Part shown: piece by piece, positions 52,639 to 60,076 of the stretch
Layout of the letters: each line of letters opens with the position of its first letter
Position numbering within the stretch: position 1 is the stretch's first letter
Assembly: GCF_014650715.1 (NCBI RefSeq)
Contig: NZ_BMVM01000012.1
Location: 124,001-188,000, forward strand
Origin: Streptomyces bluensis
GTDB taxonomy: Bacteria; Actinomycetota; Actinomycetes; Streptomycetales; Streptomycetaceae
Length of the DNA: 64,000 nucleotides
Reading direction: 5' to 3'
Position numbers and translations under genes: made by a program
The notes under the pieces: model-generated
Databases searched by the model: none
What the model saw: the letters and a program-made list of their open reading frames with translations, nothing else
Told to the model about the DNA's origin: nothing

Positions 52639-52661
52639 AGTGGCTATGGCCAGTAGCCACT
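52639..52661. promoter_or_regulatory. Operator of the second GntR regulator
   Basis: Perfect 8-bp dyad AGTGGCTA-N7-TAGCCACT between the divergent GntR and DUF1152 genes. Confidence 0.8.
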
Positions 52662-52690
52662 ATAGAGTGAGTGGTCAACCCCGGACCCCG

Positions 52691-52696
52691 TAGGCT
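52691..52696 (+). promoter_or_regulatory. -10 box for leaderless DUF1152 transcript
   Basis: TAGGCT, seven bases, ATG. Lies 30 bases from the operator dyad. Confidence 0.5.
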
Positions 52697-52703
52697 GAAC
52701 CGC

Positions 52704-53798
52704 ATGAAGCGGTTGATCGTCGCAGCAGGAGGAGGGGGCGACGCCGTCGCCGCCGCCATGCTTCACGCCGCCCTCTACGGCGACGAGGACCAGGCGGTGA
52801 TCCTCACGTACGCGTGGGACCGCCTCCTGATCGACCCAGTACCGGGCCCGAGGGGACCGGAGAACTTCACCGGCCTCGAACAGCTCACCCCGGCCGTCTG
52901 GGCAGTGCCGGCCGAAGCCCACCCGATTCCTCCGGCAGGCTCCACACTCCCCCGACTCGCCGCAGAGTTCCCGCACACCTTCGCGCTGATCGACCCGCAG
53001 CACGGGGCCGAGGGCATCACACGCCAACTCGAAGAGTTGGTGAGCCACTTGTCACCGGAGTCGATCGATCTCCTGGACGTGGGTGGAGACATCCTCGCGC
53101 GGGGCGACGAACCGACGCTCAAGAGCCCGCTTGCTGACGCACTTACGCTTGCCGCGTGCTGCCAGGTGAACGCACCGATCCGCCTCCTGGTAGCAGGCCC
53201 CGGCCTGGATGGCGAACTGCCCCTCGATGAACTGCGCGGCGCACTCGGCTCCCTCGTCCACACCTTCACGGCGAAGGACGTCGAGTCGATCAGCTCGGTC
53301 CTGGAGTGGCACCCGTCCGAGGCAACCGGGATGCTCGCGGCAACAGCCCGAGGCGTACGCGGCACCTGCGAGATGCGGGACGCAGGACTCCCCGTCCCCC
53401 TCACCGACGAAGGACCAACCGTCCACGAAGTCGATCTGGACGAAGCGCTGAGCCGCAACCAGTTGGCCCGCGCCATCACGACGACCACCACCCTGGACGA
53501 GGTAGAGGGCCACAGCCGCGAAATCTGCGGGTACTCAGAAATCGACTACGAACGCAACAAAGCCGCATGGCTCAAAGACCAGCCGCCGGTGAAGCTGGTC
53601 CCTGAAGCGGTGCTGTCCCAACTCGACCAGTTCGAGGACGAGGCCCTGAACCGCGGAATCACCCACACGACGTTCCGCCGCATCACCGAGGCGCTGAACC
53701 TCAACGGCTCCCTCCGCGAGGACCTGCGCCAACTGCTCATCAGCAGCCGCCCGGAGCAGTACGACGCGCCCTTGTGGCGCATCACAACACACTGCTGA
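52704..53798 (+). CDS. DUF1152 protein
   Basis: 364 residues. The N-terminal Gly-rich loop (LIVAAGGGGDAVAAAML), the DVGGDILARGDE motif and AGPGLDGELP are characteristic of DUF1152, whose role is unknown; the fold suggests nucleotide or sugar-phosphate binding. Divergent from the second GntR gene, sharing its operator. Normal high-GC codon use. Confidence 0.85.
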   Translation: MKRLIVAAGGGGDAVAAAMLHAALYGDEDQAVILTYAWDRLLIDPVPGPRGPENFTGLEQLTPAVWAVPAEAHPIPPAGSTLPRLAAEFPHTFALIDPQHGAEGITRQLEELVSHLSPESIDLLDVGGDILARGDEPTLKSPLADALTLAACCQVNAPIRLLVAGPGLDGELPLDELRGALGSLVHTFTAKDVESISSVLEWHPSEATGMLAATARGVRGTCEMRDAGLPVPLTDEGPTVHEVDLDEALSRNQLARAITTTTTLDEVEGHSREICGYSEIDYERNKAAWLKDQPPVKLVPEAVLSQLDQFEDEALNRGITHTTFRRITEALNLNGSLREDLRQLLISSRPEQYDAPLWRITTHC

Positions 53799-53826
53799 GT
53801 AACAACCTTCTTCACGGGTTCAAGTG

Positions 53827-53865
53827 CCCGCGCACGGCGCGGGCGCGCGCCGCCTCTGCGGCGCG
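53827..53865. terminator. Two GC hairpins after DUF1152
   Basis: CCCGCG/CGCGGG (53827-53843) and GCGCCGC-CTCT-GCGGCGC (53848-53865). Likely terminator, or part of the structured locus that follows. Confidence 0.55.
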
Positions 53866-53986
53866 GCCTGCCTCCTGTCTGCGCCCCGGCTGGCCGCGCC
53901 CGGCGGCGCGCTCGACGGCTGCGGGCATGAAGGGGGAGACACCCTCTGTGGCTGGGGCGGTCGGCTCCACGGCTTTAGGCAGCCAC

Positions 53987-54095
53987 TTTGGGGCGAGCCT
54001 CTAAGATCATGGCCCCAACGTCGTGCTTTAACGGGCAGGTCCACAGACTGCCCGACTCGCCGGAAGCTTACGGGGCCATGATCACTCGCCCCAAA
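53987..54095. other. Large inverted-repeat locus (candidate origin or transfer site)
   Basis: Left arm TTTGGGGCGAG-N7-GATCATGGCCCC (53987-54016) is repeated inverted as GGGGCCATGATC-N1-CTCGCCCCAAA (54072-54095), 23 paired bases per arm around a 55-base centre that holds its own GGGCAG/CTGCCC hairpin (54033-54053). It is in a non-coding stretch of the AICE. A rolling-circle double- or single-strand origin, or the cis-acting transfer locus, would look like this; none can be assigned from sequence alone. Confidence 0.6.
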
Positions 54096-54126
54096 GCAGC
54101 TCCAGCCCAAAGCCGTTCCGCCGACC

Positions 54127-54939
54127 TCAGTTTTGTTCCGGCTTCGTCGTGCTCAGCTGCTCAGCAGTCTCCATTACTTGCGGTGTAGGTTTCTTTGGCT
54201 CCAATACCGATGCGCTAGACCACAGGTCTTCATGGCTCCGCCTAATCGCGTTGCCAGCAATGCTTGCAAGCGGCACAACGATGCTCAGATTCCTCCCGAC
54301 AGAGTTCAGGGAAGTTCCGATGGCGATGACCTTGTCGCCCTCTGAAATGGCGAACCTGTCGTGAAGTTCGTTCGCGACACGCACCTCGGGGCGTTGAGGT
54401 TCGTCGTAGACGGCCAATGCCAGCGCTAGCTGAGAAATCGCAGGAGCACCGATCTTCTTACTGGTCAAGATCCGCCTGATCTGGGTGTGCTCGACCACTG
54501 TCTCAAGCTGATCAAATCGGAAGTACGGGTCGACCAAGAGGCCCTCGCCGACATCTGAAAGAGCTCCGATCACGCGCACGTATGCGAATGGATCAGACGG
54601 GTCCAGGATGACCTCGGAGGCGTCCTCGTTCGTCACGTCCAGCTTTGGTGCAGAAAGGTCGGCGAGAATGGCGTGGCCCAGCGGTGAGAGTTTCACCGAG
54701 TCGCTAGCGACTTTGATCCATCCCACGCGCTCCAGATACTGCGTCCACGTCTCAAGTGGTTCGCTTTTCCCGGTCAGACTCCCCAAGAAATTTTGGAACG
54801 GGGACGTAGTATTCCGCATGCGTCGGAAAGGAGACCTGGCGTAGGCTTCCAGGTTATCCGGGCTGAGTATTGCTCCGCGTCGAGTTGCGGCACTGATGTA
54901 GGCGAGGAGTCGATGTCCACCCTCAGTTGCGATTTCCAT
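54127..54939 (-). CDS. Winged-helix / PLD-like cargo protein, low GC
   Basis: 270 residues; not assigned to a named family. The N-terminal 100 residues look like a winged helix (YLERVGWIKVASDSVKLSPLGHAIL, residues about 68-93). The C-terminal half has an all-positions pattern DPYFRFDQLETVV...IRRILTSKK followed by HDRFAISEGDKVIAIGTSLN (about 192-211), which resembles the HxK-D-GS motif of phospholipase D-like domains with Arg for Lys. Two 60-base stretches counted are 33/60 and 32/60 GC, far below the element and chromosome, indicating recent acquisition. Start MEIATEGGHRLL; an ATG 12 codons earlier exists. Confidence 0.75.
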   Translation of the reverse strand: MEIATEGGHRLLAYISAATRRGAILSPDNLEAYARSPFRRMRNTTSPFQNFLGSLTGKSEPLETWTQYLERVGWIKVASDSVKLSPLGHAILADLSAPKLDVTNEDASEVILDPSDPFAYVRVIGALSDVGEGLLVDPYFRFDQLETVVEHTQIRRILTSKKIGAPAISQLALALAVYDEPQRPEVRVANELHDRFAISEGDKVIAIGTSLNSVGRNLSIVVPLASIAGNAIRRSHEDLWSSASVLEPKKPTPQVMETAEQLSTTKPEQN

Positions 54940-55299
54940 GGTCGCCAGTATTACGCGTGCTTGCCTGCCGCACATTAAGTTTTCCTGTAGGGCGTCGCGT
55001 CTGGTAGAGGAAGGCAGGTAGTACCGGGCCCTCCGGTCGTCGTGGCTACACGTTCCACCGGAGATCGTTCCTGGGCCGTCCGAGGCCCCCCAAGGCCACT
55101 CGACGACGACCGACAGTGACAGTCAAGCCAGAGCGGCCAGCAGCGAAACCCCAGGTCAGCGCCCCTCGGGCATACGCGTTTCCCGTAGGGGTGGCGGTGC
55201 GGCGTGATGGGGCGGGGTGTTTCTTCCCAACGGACTCAGCTGCCCGCGAGACAAGCTACTTTCTCAGCAAAGAGCGCAACACGGGCCCCAGCGGGGACC
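54940..55299. other. Divergent region between the two cargo genes
   Basis: No gene supported. Contains 9-bp inverted arms CGGTCGTCG (55034-55042) and CGACGACCG (55104-55112) about 60 bases apart. Promoters for the low-GC gene (leftward) and the Mrr-like gene (rightward) should be here. Confidence 0.4.
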
Positions 55300-55305
55300 T
55301 ACGAT
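55300..55305 (+). promoter_or_regulatory. -10 box for leaderless Mrr-like transcript
   Basis: TACGAT, seven bases, ATG, without a ribosome-binding site. Confidence 0.5.
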
Positions 55306-55312
55306 CGCCGAC

Positions 55313-55681
55313 ATGCAGCTGACACCCCACGAGGTACTCGGCCGTTGGCTTCTCACAACGCTTGGCGAGATGGGCGGTGTGGGTTCCAAGCAGGCCGTGC
55401 TTCGGAGGATCCACGAGCGGTACGGTTCACAGCTCACTGAGACCGACCACCTGCCGCAACCCTCGAACGGGGAAGTCAAGTGGGAGAACCGAACCGCCTG
55501 GCAACGGAACCGGATGGTCAAGGCAGGGCTTCTCAAGCCATACGAACGGCGCGGCGACCCGTGGGCGCTCACCGAGGCAGGTTGGGCGGCCCACCGTGCC
55601 CTTGTCTCCGGTGAGGGAAGATCTGCTTCAAGGTGGGCTGCGAGGGCTCAGGCGGAAGGTACTGCTAGCGAAACACGGTGA
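55313..55681 (+). CDS. Stand-alone Mrr N-terminal-like domain
   Basis: 122 residues. The sequence HEVLGRWLLTTLGEMGGVGSKQAVLRRI, then GEVKWENRTAWQRNRMVKAGLL and PWALTEAGWAAH matches the winged-helix N-terminal domain of Mrr-type restriction proteins, which normally precedes a nuclease domain. Here the frame ends after about 20 further residues with no catalytic domain, 115 bases before attR. It could be a remnant, a regulator, or the DNA-reading part of a split system with the neighbouring PLD-like protein. Confidence 0.75.
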   Translation: MQLTPHEVLGRWLLTTLGEMGGVGSKQAVLRRIHERYGSQLTETDHLPQPSNGEVKWENRTAWQRNRMVKAGLLKPYERRGDPWALTEAGWAAHRALVSGEGRSASRWAARAQAEGTASETR

Positions 55682-55682
55682 G

Positions 55683-55698
55683 TGTCTAACTGCGTGAC
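55683..55698. promoter_or_regulatory. Putative integrase arm site, right
   Basis: TGTCTAACTGCGTGAC, 15 of 16 identical to the left site and in the same orientation, 98 bases inside attR. Confidence 0.55.
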
Positions 55699-55796
55699 AA
55701 CGCCCACGCACAGCAGCGGACACACACGCACACCTGCGGACCATCGCAGCAGGTAAGAAGCACGCCAGCCCAACGTCGGACACGCTTTCCAGTTGC

Positions 55797-55841
55797 TTCG
55801 GGACGAAGAGGTCGTGGGTTCAAATCCCGCCACCCCGACAG
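55797..55841. repeat. attR core, 45-bp direct repeat
   Basis: Exact copy of 43880-43924. It carries only the 3' half of the tRNA and cannot form a functional tRNA. Confidence 0.95.
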
Positions 55842-55856
55842 CCGAAACACCAGGTC

Positions 55857-55888
55857 AGGCCCGGTGCTGAGAGATCAGCGCCGGGCCT
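55857..55888 (+). terminator. Displaced terminator of tRNA-Pro
   Basis: 14-bp stem (55857-55870 and 55875-55888) with GAGA loop, 15 bases after attR. Before integration it would have lain just 3' of the tRNA gene. Confidence 0.8.
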
Positions 55889-55975
55889 GAATTGCTGTTC
55901 GGCCCCGTCTTGGCAGTCGACTTCGGGAACCGGCTCCCAGGACCCGTCTGCCGACGAGCACGCAGGAGCGTGTGG

Positions 55976-56950
55976 TCAGAGCCAGTCCCAGTGCTTGAAA
56001 GCGAAGTACAGCGTCAGAGAGACAACGACGATGACGGCGCTGGAAACGACGAATCCCGAGTGTTGTCCGAAGCCGGGGTAGGGAAGGTTCTGTCCGTAGA
56101 AGCCAGTGATCGCCGTGGGCACGGCGATGATCGCGGCCCAGCTCGTCACCTTCTTCATGATCAGGTTCATCCGGTTCGCCTGCACCGACAAGTTGGTCTC
56201 CATCACCGAGGCCACCAGGTCGCGCAGCGACTCCGTCCACTCGCCGGCACGCAGCACGTGGTCGTACACATCTCGGTAGTACGGCAGCAAGGGGCCGTCG
56301 ACGACGTCGAGATCGGGGCGCATGAGGGCGTTGACGACCTCCCGCATGGGCAGGACCACGCGACGGAGCCGAACCAGTGATTTCCGCAGGGCGTAGGACT
56401 GGCGCTGTACGGTCTGGATCTGCCGGCCTCCTTCGGCGAAGAGCAGATCGTCCAGTTCCTCGATACGTTCGTCGAGTTGCTGTACCGCGGCGAAGTGCCC
56501 GTCAACGACATAGTCGAGCAGGCCGTGGAGCAGAAAGGCGACCCCGTGTGCGGCCAGAGCCGCGGTACGGTCCCAGCGGGCGACCAGCTCGTCGAGGGCG
56601 AACGCGGCGTCCTTGCGGACGGTGATCAGCGCCTGCGGCGTGAGGATGACCGCGAGCTCGCTCATCGTCAGTCCTGCGCCGTCCGGGTCGACGGCGACCG
56701 CGTAGACACTGAGGAAGTGATGGGTGCGGTAGTTGTCGAGTTTCGCCCGCTGTCCCTCGTGCAGCGCGTCCTCAAGAGCCAGCTCGTGGAGACCGAGTTC
56801 CTCGCCGACCGCCGTGAACTCGGCGCGGTTCGGGCAGTACAGGTCCAACCACACAGTCGAAGACGGATCCGCCAGATGCCGGGAGATGTCCCGGACCGGG
56901 AAGTCCTCCTCGACCAGGGAGCCGTCACGGTACAGCCGAGTACGGGCCAT
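55976..56950 (-). CDS. corA: CorA-family magnesium/cobalt transporter
   Basis: 324 residues. Long helical cytoplasmic domain, then two C-terminal membrane helices. The selectivity loop after helix 1 reads FYGQN where the family has YGMN; the second helix is followed by the positively charged-poor tail KHWDWL. The change keeps Gly and Asn, so ion conduction is plausible. ATG giving MARTRLYRDG; three codons upstream another ATG is in frame. Confidence 0.9.
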   Translation of the reverse strand: MARTRLYRDGSLVEEDFPVRDISRHLADPSSTVWLDLYCPNRAEFTAVGEELGLHELALEDALHEGQRAKLDNYRTHHFLSVYAVAVDPDGAGLTMSELAVILTPQALITVRKDAAFALDELVARWDRTAALAAHGVAFLLHGLLDYVVDGHFAAVQQLDERIEELDDLLFAEGGRQIQTVQRQSYALRKSLVRLRRVVLPMREVVNALMRPDLDVVDGPLLPYYRDVYDHVLRAGEWTESLRDLVASVMETNLSVQANRMNLIMKKVTSWAAIIAVPTAITGFYGQNLPYPGFGQHSGFVVSSAVIVVVSLTLYFAFKHWDWL

Positions 56951-57091
56951 GTCGCGCACCCTAACGGCGTCGGCGGAACATCAGCGGACACCACTACCGG
57001 GCATCCACTCCGACGGGCGGCACCGCCTCGATCGCCTTGAAGCAGGCGCCGCCCGGCAAAGACGCCCTACGGGCGCCCGGACCTCCAGACG

Positions 57092-57622
57092 TCATTCCTC
57101 GGGCTCGCGGCGTTCCTCGCCGGTCCGAGGGCCCTCCGCGGGGAGTGGGTGTGCCTGATGGGTGCCGGTGTCGATGAGGATCTGTGCCGCATGGGTGACG
57201 TTGTCGGCCCGGACGGCCCTGGCCATCGCGGCACGGGCGGCGTCGGCTGTCGCGTGCGGCGGGACCACGAGAAGGGAGAAGTGGTCCTGGTCGCCCCGAG
57301 TGATCAGAGCGGTGTCATCACCGACCGGAAAGGAGTCGATATGGACGACCCGGTCGTCGATGACCAGGCGCGTGGGAAGGCCATCCCATGCGGTGGCGTC
57401 CAGGCCGACGCGCGTGATGGGGCCGAGGTGCCCGGTCAGCACGTGGATGAGGCCGGGCAACTCCGCGCTGATGTCGCGGGAACGCGGCCACCACGCGCCG
57501 TCGAGGTTGCCTTCCCGGGATTGTGTCGTCTCCAGCCGCAGAAGAACCGTCCCGGGTTTCGTGGCCCGATGGATCGCGTCCGGCAGGAGCCCGGGCGCGC
57601 GAGGCATGTCGGATTCGGTCAT
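57092..57622 (-). CDS. DUF5994 protein (first of divergent pair)
   Basis: 176 residues with LDGAWWPRSRDISAEL and VVHIDSFP, the hallmarks of DUF5994, a Streptomyces family of unknown function. Start MTESDMPRAP; longer frames are arginine-rich artefacts. Divergent from a second DUF5994 gene 273 bases away. Confidence 0.8.
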   Translation of the reverse strand: MTESDMPRAPGLLPDAIHRATKPGTVLLRLETTQSREGNLDGAWWPRSRDISAELPGLIHVLTGHLGPITRVGLDATAWDGLPTRLVIDDRVVHIDSFPVGDDTALITRGDQDHFSLLVVPPHATADAARAAMARAVRADNVTHAAQILIDTGTHQAHPLPAEGPRTGEERREPEE

Positions 57623-57894
57623 GGGTGTCCGCCTGTCTGCGGGATTCGGTGTCGCCGCCGAACGCGGGACCTCCCCTATCACCGTAAATCGTGCGCCGCC
57701 CCGGCTGCTCTCGCCGGCGGCTCCGGGCTCGTAGTCTCTCGGTGAAATGCCTGTTCACGCGCACGTCCCGGGGCCTCGGAGCGGCGTAGACTGAAAAAAC
57801 CGGGAGCACTTCGCACACCGGCCGCCATGTCGGTGCCGTTCCCGGCGCGCAACAACACCGGCCTCCAAGAGGAGGCCGGGGACAGGTCCGCGTC

Positions 57895-58455
57895 ATGACC
57901 GCGACCATCGAACCTACGATCACCAAAGAGCGCCTGCCTTCGGCGCCGGCCCGGCTGTCCCTCGCCCCGACCGGCTCGGTTCGAGATCTTCTGGACGGTG
58001 CCTGGTGGCCCCGCTCCCGTGATCTCCTCAGGGAGATCCCCACTCTGACAGAAGCGCTGGACGCGCGCTGGGGCCGGATCACCCACATCACCGTGAACCC
58101 GACCCACTGGCCCGTCATCCCGCGCAAGGTCCCCGTCACGGGGCACACGGTGCATGTCGGCTGGTTCGCCGCCGAGCAGGACCCGAACAAGGTGATCCTC
58201 CTCTCCTACACGGTGGGCCGCCTGGACCTGCTGGTGATCCCTCCGGAGACGGAGCCCGCCGTCGCCGCCCGGCTGATGGCAGCAGCAACCGTTCCGGGAG
58301 GTATCCGCACCGCCAGCGGTCTGATGGCCGACGAGGCCACGAGCCACGACGCGGCGGAGGCTCGGAGCCGGGAAGAGGAATGGGAGACCGACGGCGGAGC
58401 CGCTTCGGCGGCCGGAGCCACGACAAGGATCTCCAGTTCCGCCCTGAGAAGGTGA
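57895..58455 (+). CDS. DUF5994 protein (second of divergent pair)
   Basis: 186 residues with LDGAWWPRSRDLLREI, WGRITHITVNPTHWP and TVHVGWFAAEQDPNKVILLSY. Paralogous to the preceding gene. The C-terminal 40 residues are acidic and Ala-rich. Followed 4 bases later by a small membrane-protein gene. Confidence 0.82.
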   Translation: MTATIEPTITKERLPSAPARLSLAPTGSVRDLLDGAWWPRSRDLLREIPTLTEALDARWGRITHITVNPTHWPVIPRKVPVTGHTVHVGWFAAEQDPNKVILLSYTVGRLDLLVIPPETEPAVAARLMAAATVPGGIRTASGLMADEATSHDAAEARSREEEWETDGGAASAAGATTRISSSALRR

Positions 58456-58459
58456 GGAC

Positions 58460-58684
58460 GTGGAGACAGCCGTCACCGTCGCCGTGGTCATCTTCGTGAT
58501 CGTCGCGGGAATGGTCCTGATCCACCGGCTCAACGCGCAGCATGACGAAAGGATCGGGGCGTTCCGCTACAGCGACGCCCTACCGGGAATCGGTCGGCGG
58601 ACCCGTAAGGGCCCACGTGCCACCGTGCCGAAGGGTCCTCCTGCCGACGCCACACCCCCTGAGCATCGAGAGGCGAGCCGCTGA
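58460..58684 (+). CDS. Small membrane protein
   Basis: 74 residues: one N-terminal membrane helix (VTVAVVIFVIVAGMVLI) and a basic tail. GTG start with GGTGAGGAC upstream. Co-transcribed with the DUF5994 gene by spacing. Function unknown. Confidence 0.65.
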   Translation: METAVTVAVVIFVIVAGMVLIHRLNAQHDERIGAFRYSDALPGIGRRTRKGPRATVPKGPPADATPPEHREASR

Positions 58685-58790
58685 TGACGCAGACCTGCTT
58701 CCAGTCAGGGGTGGGTGTGGGGCGACGGCCGTCACACCCACCGGCACGTCGCCCCTGATGCACGTCGTCCTGAATGAGCAAGGGGTCACC

Positions 58791-59051
58791 ATGAAGTCAC
58801 CGGAACTGCCGTCGGCCGGGCACGCGGAGGTTCGTATCGTCGCCGCGGACCCGGAGGCGGCTCGCCATGTCGCGGAGATTCTCCGCCGTTGTTTCGCCGC
58901 CACCGAAGCGCGCAGCTACCCCGCAGGCGCCGACGGCGGAACACGCCTCCACCTCACCGTGGACACCACGCGCACGGCGGAGCCGGTGCGCTCCTGGCTG
59001 TTGACCAGCCAGTCCTCCCGGGACGATCACACACAGCCGGACGAAATCTGA
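58791..59051 (+). CDS. Hypothetical 86-residue protein
   Basis: Compact alpha/beta protein (AEVRIVAADPEAARHVAEILRRCF...RLHLTVDT). Not recognised beyond recurring in Streptomyces stress-type clusters. ATG after AAGGGG. Confidence 0.65.
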   Translation: MKSPELPSAGHAEVRIVAADPEAARHVAEILRRCFAATEARSYPAGADGGTRLHLTVDTTRTAEPVRSWLLTSQSSRDDHTQPDEI

Positions 59052-59132
59052 CGGGATGGCCCTCAGCGGGGGAAGAAGGACACCCCCAGACGTACGGATT
59101 TCCGTCGGTGTCGGCACGAGAGGCAGGCGACC

Positions 59133-59405
59133 ATGGCGACACTCCACGAGCGGAAGCACTACCGCGAGGCGATCATGAAGACCCTGTACGAGGCCGTCGA
59201 AGGCAATCGCCTCCTCGGCCTCACCGGGGCGCAGCTGCGCGAGGATCTCGCCATGCCCGAGGAGGACCTGGCCGCCGCCTGCACGTACCTGGCGGCCGAG
59301 GGACTCATCCAGGTCGACTGGGCGCGAGGAAACACACCCGCGATGGTCACACTGATGCACAAAGGGATCCGACTCATGGAGACCGAGGAGAAGGACAGTG
59401 ACTGA
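59133..59405 (+). CDS. Small winged-helix-like protein
   Basis: 90 residues, mostly helical, with a winged-helix pattern (LLGLTGAQLREDLAMPEEDLAAACTYLAAEGLIQVDW). It could be a small DNA-binding regulator; no family name assigned. GAGAGG precedes the ATG. Confidence 0.7.
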   Translation: MATLHERKHYREAIMKTLYEAVEGNRLLGLTGAQLREDLAMPEEDLAAACTYLAAEGLIQVDWARGNTPAMVTLMHKGIRLMETEEKDSD

Positions 59406-59733
59406 CACCGCACTGGCCACCCTGAGGGCTCCGGTCGGCCACATGACCGACCGTGTCCTCCCATATGACCGAAATTGCGTCCCGGGCATACCCTGGTGAG
59501 TGGGCCGGTGCACTCTCACGTGCAACGACCCGGAAGGGCGGCCCCGGTGTGTATACGCCGGGGCCGTTGCGTCACCGGCACATGCCACAGGGAGAAGGTG
59601 TGATCCACTCGGCCGATCTCCGCGAGTGACGCGACCGCGACATCGTTGACCCGACGGGCCGAGAGATCAGTGGGCCGTCCACGTGGACGGCGCACAGCGA
59701 CTGGCCCGCCGCTGGTGCCGGGAGGCTGACGCG

Positions 59734-60027
59734 GTGCTGTTTCTCCTGCTGCTCATCGTGGCGGTTGCGCTCGGCGTCATCGGTGCGCTCAGCAGGGACA
59801 CGCTCTACCTGCTGATCATCGGGGGGATGGTGGTCATCGCCGACCTTGTCCTCCTCAGAACGCGGATGGGGCGCAACCGCAGGCCCCGCGTCCTTGTCCG
59901 TGGGGCGGTCCGGACCGGCCGCCCGACCTGCCCTTCTGCGTGGGGTACCACCGCCTCCTGGCGCAATGCCCGACATCGCTCACATGCCACTTGCCTGAGC
60001 GACGTCGGGCACTCGCCGTTAGCGTGA
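59734..60027 (+). CDS. Small hydrophobic protein with extended C-terminus
   Basis: Two membrane helices (VLFLLLLIVAVALGVIGAL and LYLLIIGGMVVIADLVLL) and a basic RMGRNRRPR, as in the 50-60-residue hydrophobic proteins common in Streptomyces. Here the frame runs 40 residues further through atypical sequence, suggesting a lost stop codon or a frameshift. GTG start after GGAGG. Confidence 0.65.
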   Translation: MLFLLLLIVAVALGVIGALSRDTLYLLIIGGMVVIADLVLLRTRMGRNRRPRVLVRGAVRTGRPTCPSAWGTTASWRNARHRSHATCLSDVGHSPLA

Positions 60028-60076
60028 AGGAAGAGGCACGACAGGCCGCCTGTGCGTCGGAAAGTGGTGACTGAAG

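Larger units (their letters stand above)
43880..55841. mobile_element. pSAM2-type AICE integrated in tRNA-Pro
   Basis: About 11.96 kb bounded by 45-bp perfect direct repeats (43880-43924 and 55797-55841), the left one being the 3' half of tRNA-Pro. Between them lie integrase, excisionase, RepSA-like initiator, small spread-type proteins, FtsK-like DNA translocase and a GntR repressor, the gene set of an actinomycete integrative and conjugative element that excises, replicates by rolling circle and moves as double-stranded DNA. Every backbone gene visible is full length, so it may be functional. The attR-proximal part carries unrelated cargo. Confidence 0.95.

Noticed and set aside
55648..55833. 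Similar frame across attR
   Set aside because: Same artefact from the duplicated tRNA fragment.
55797..55841. Second tRNA-Pro at attR
   Set aside because: Only the 3' half is present; acceptor 5' strand and D-arm are missing.
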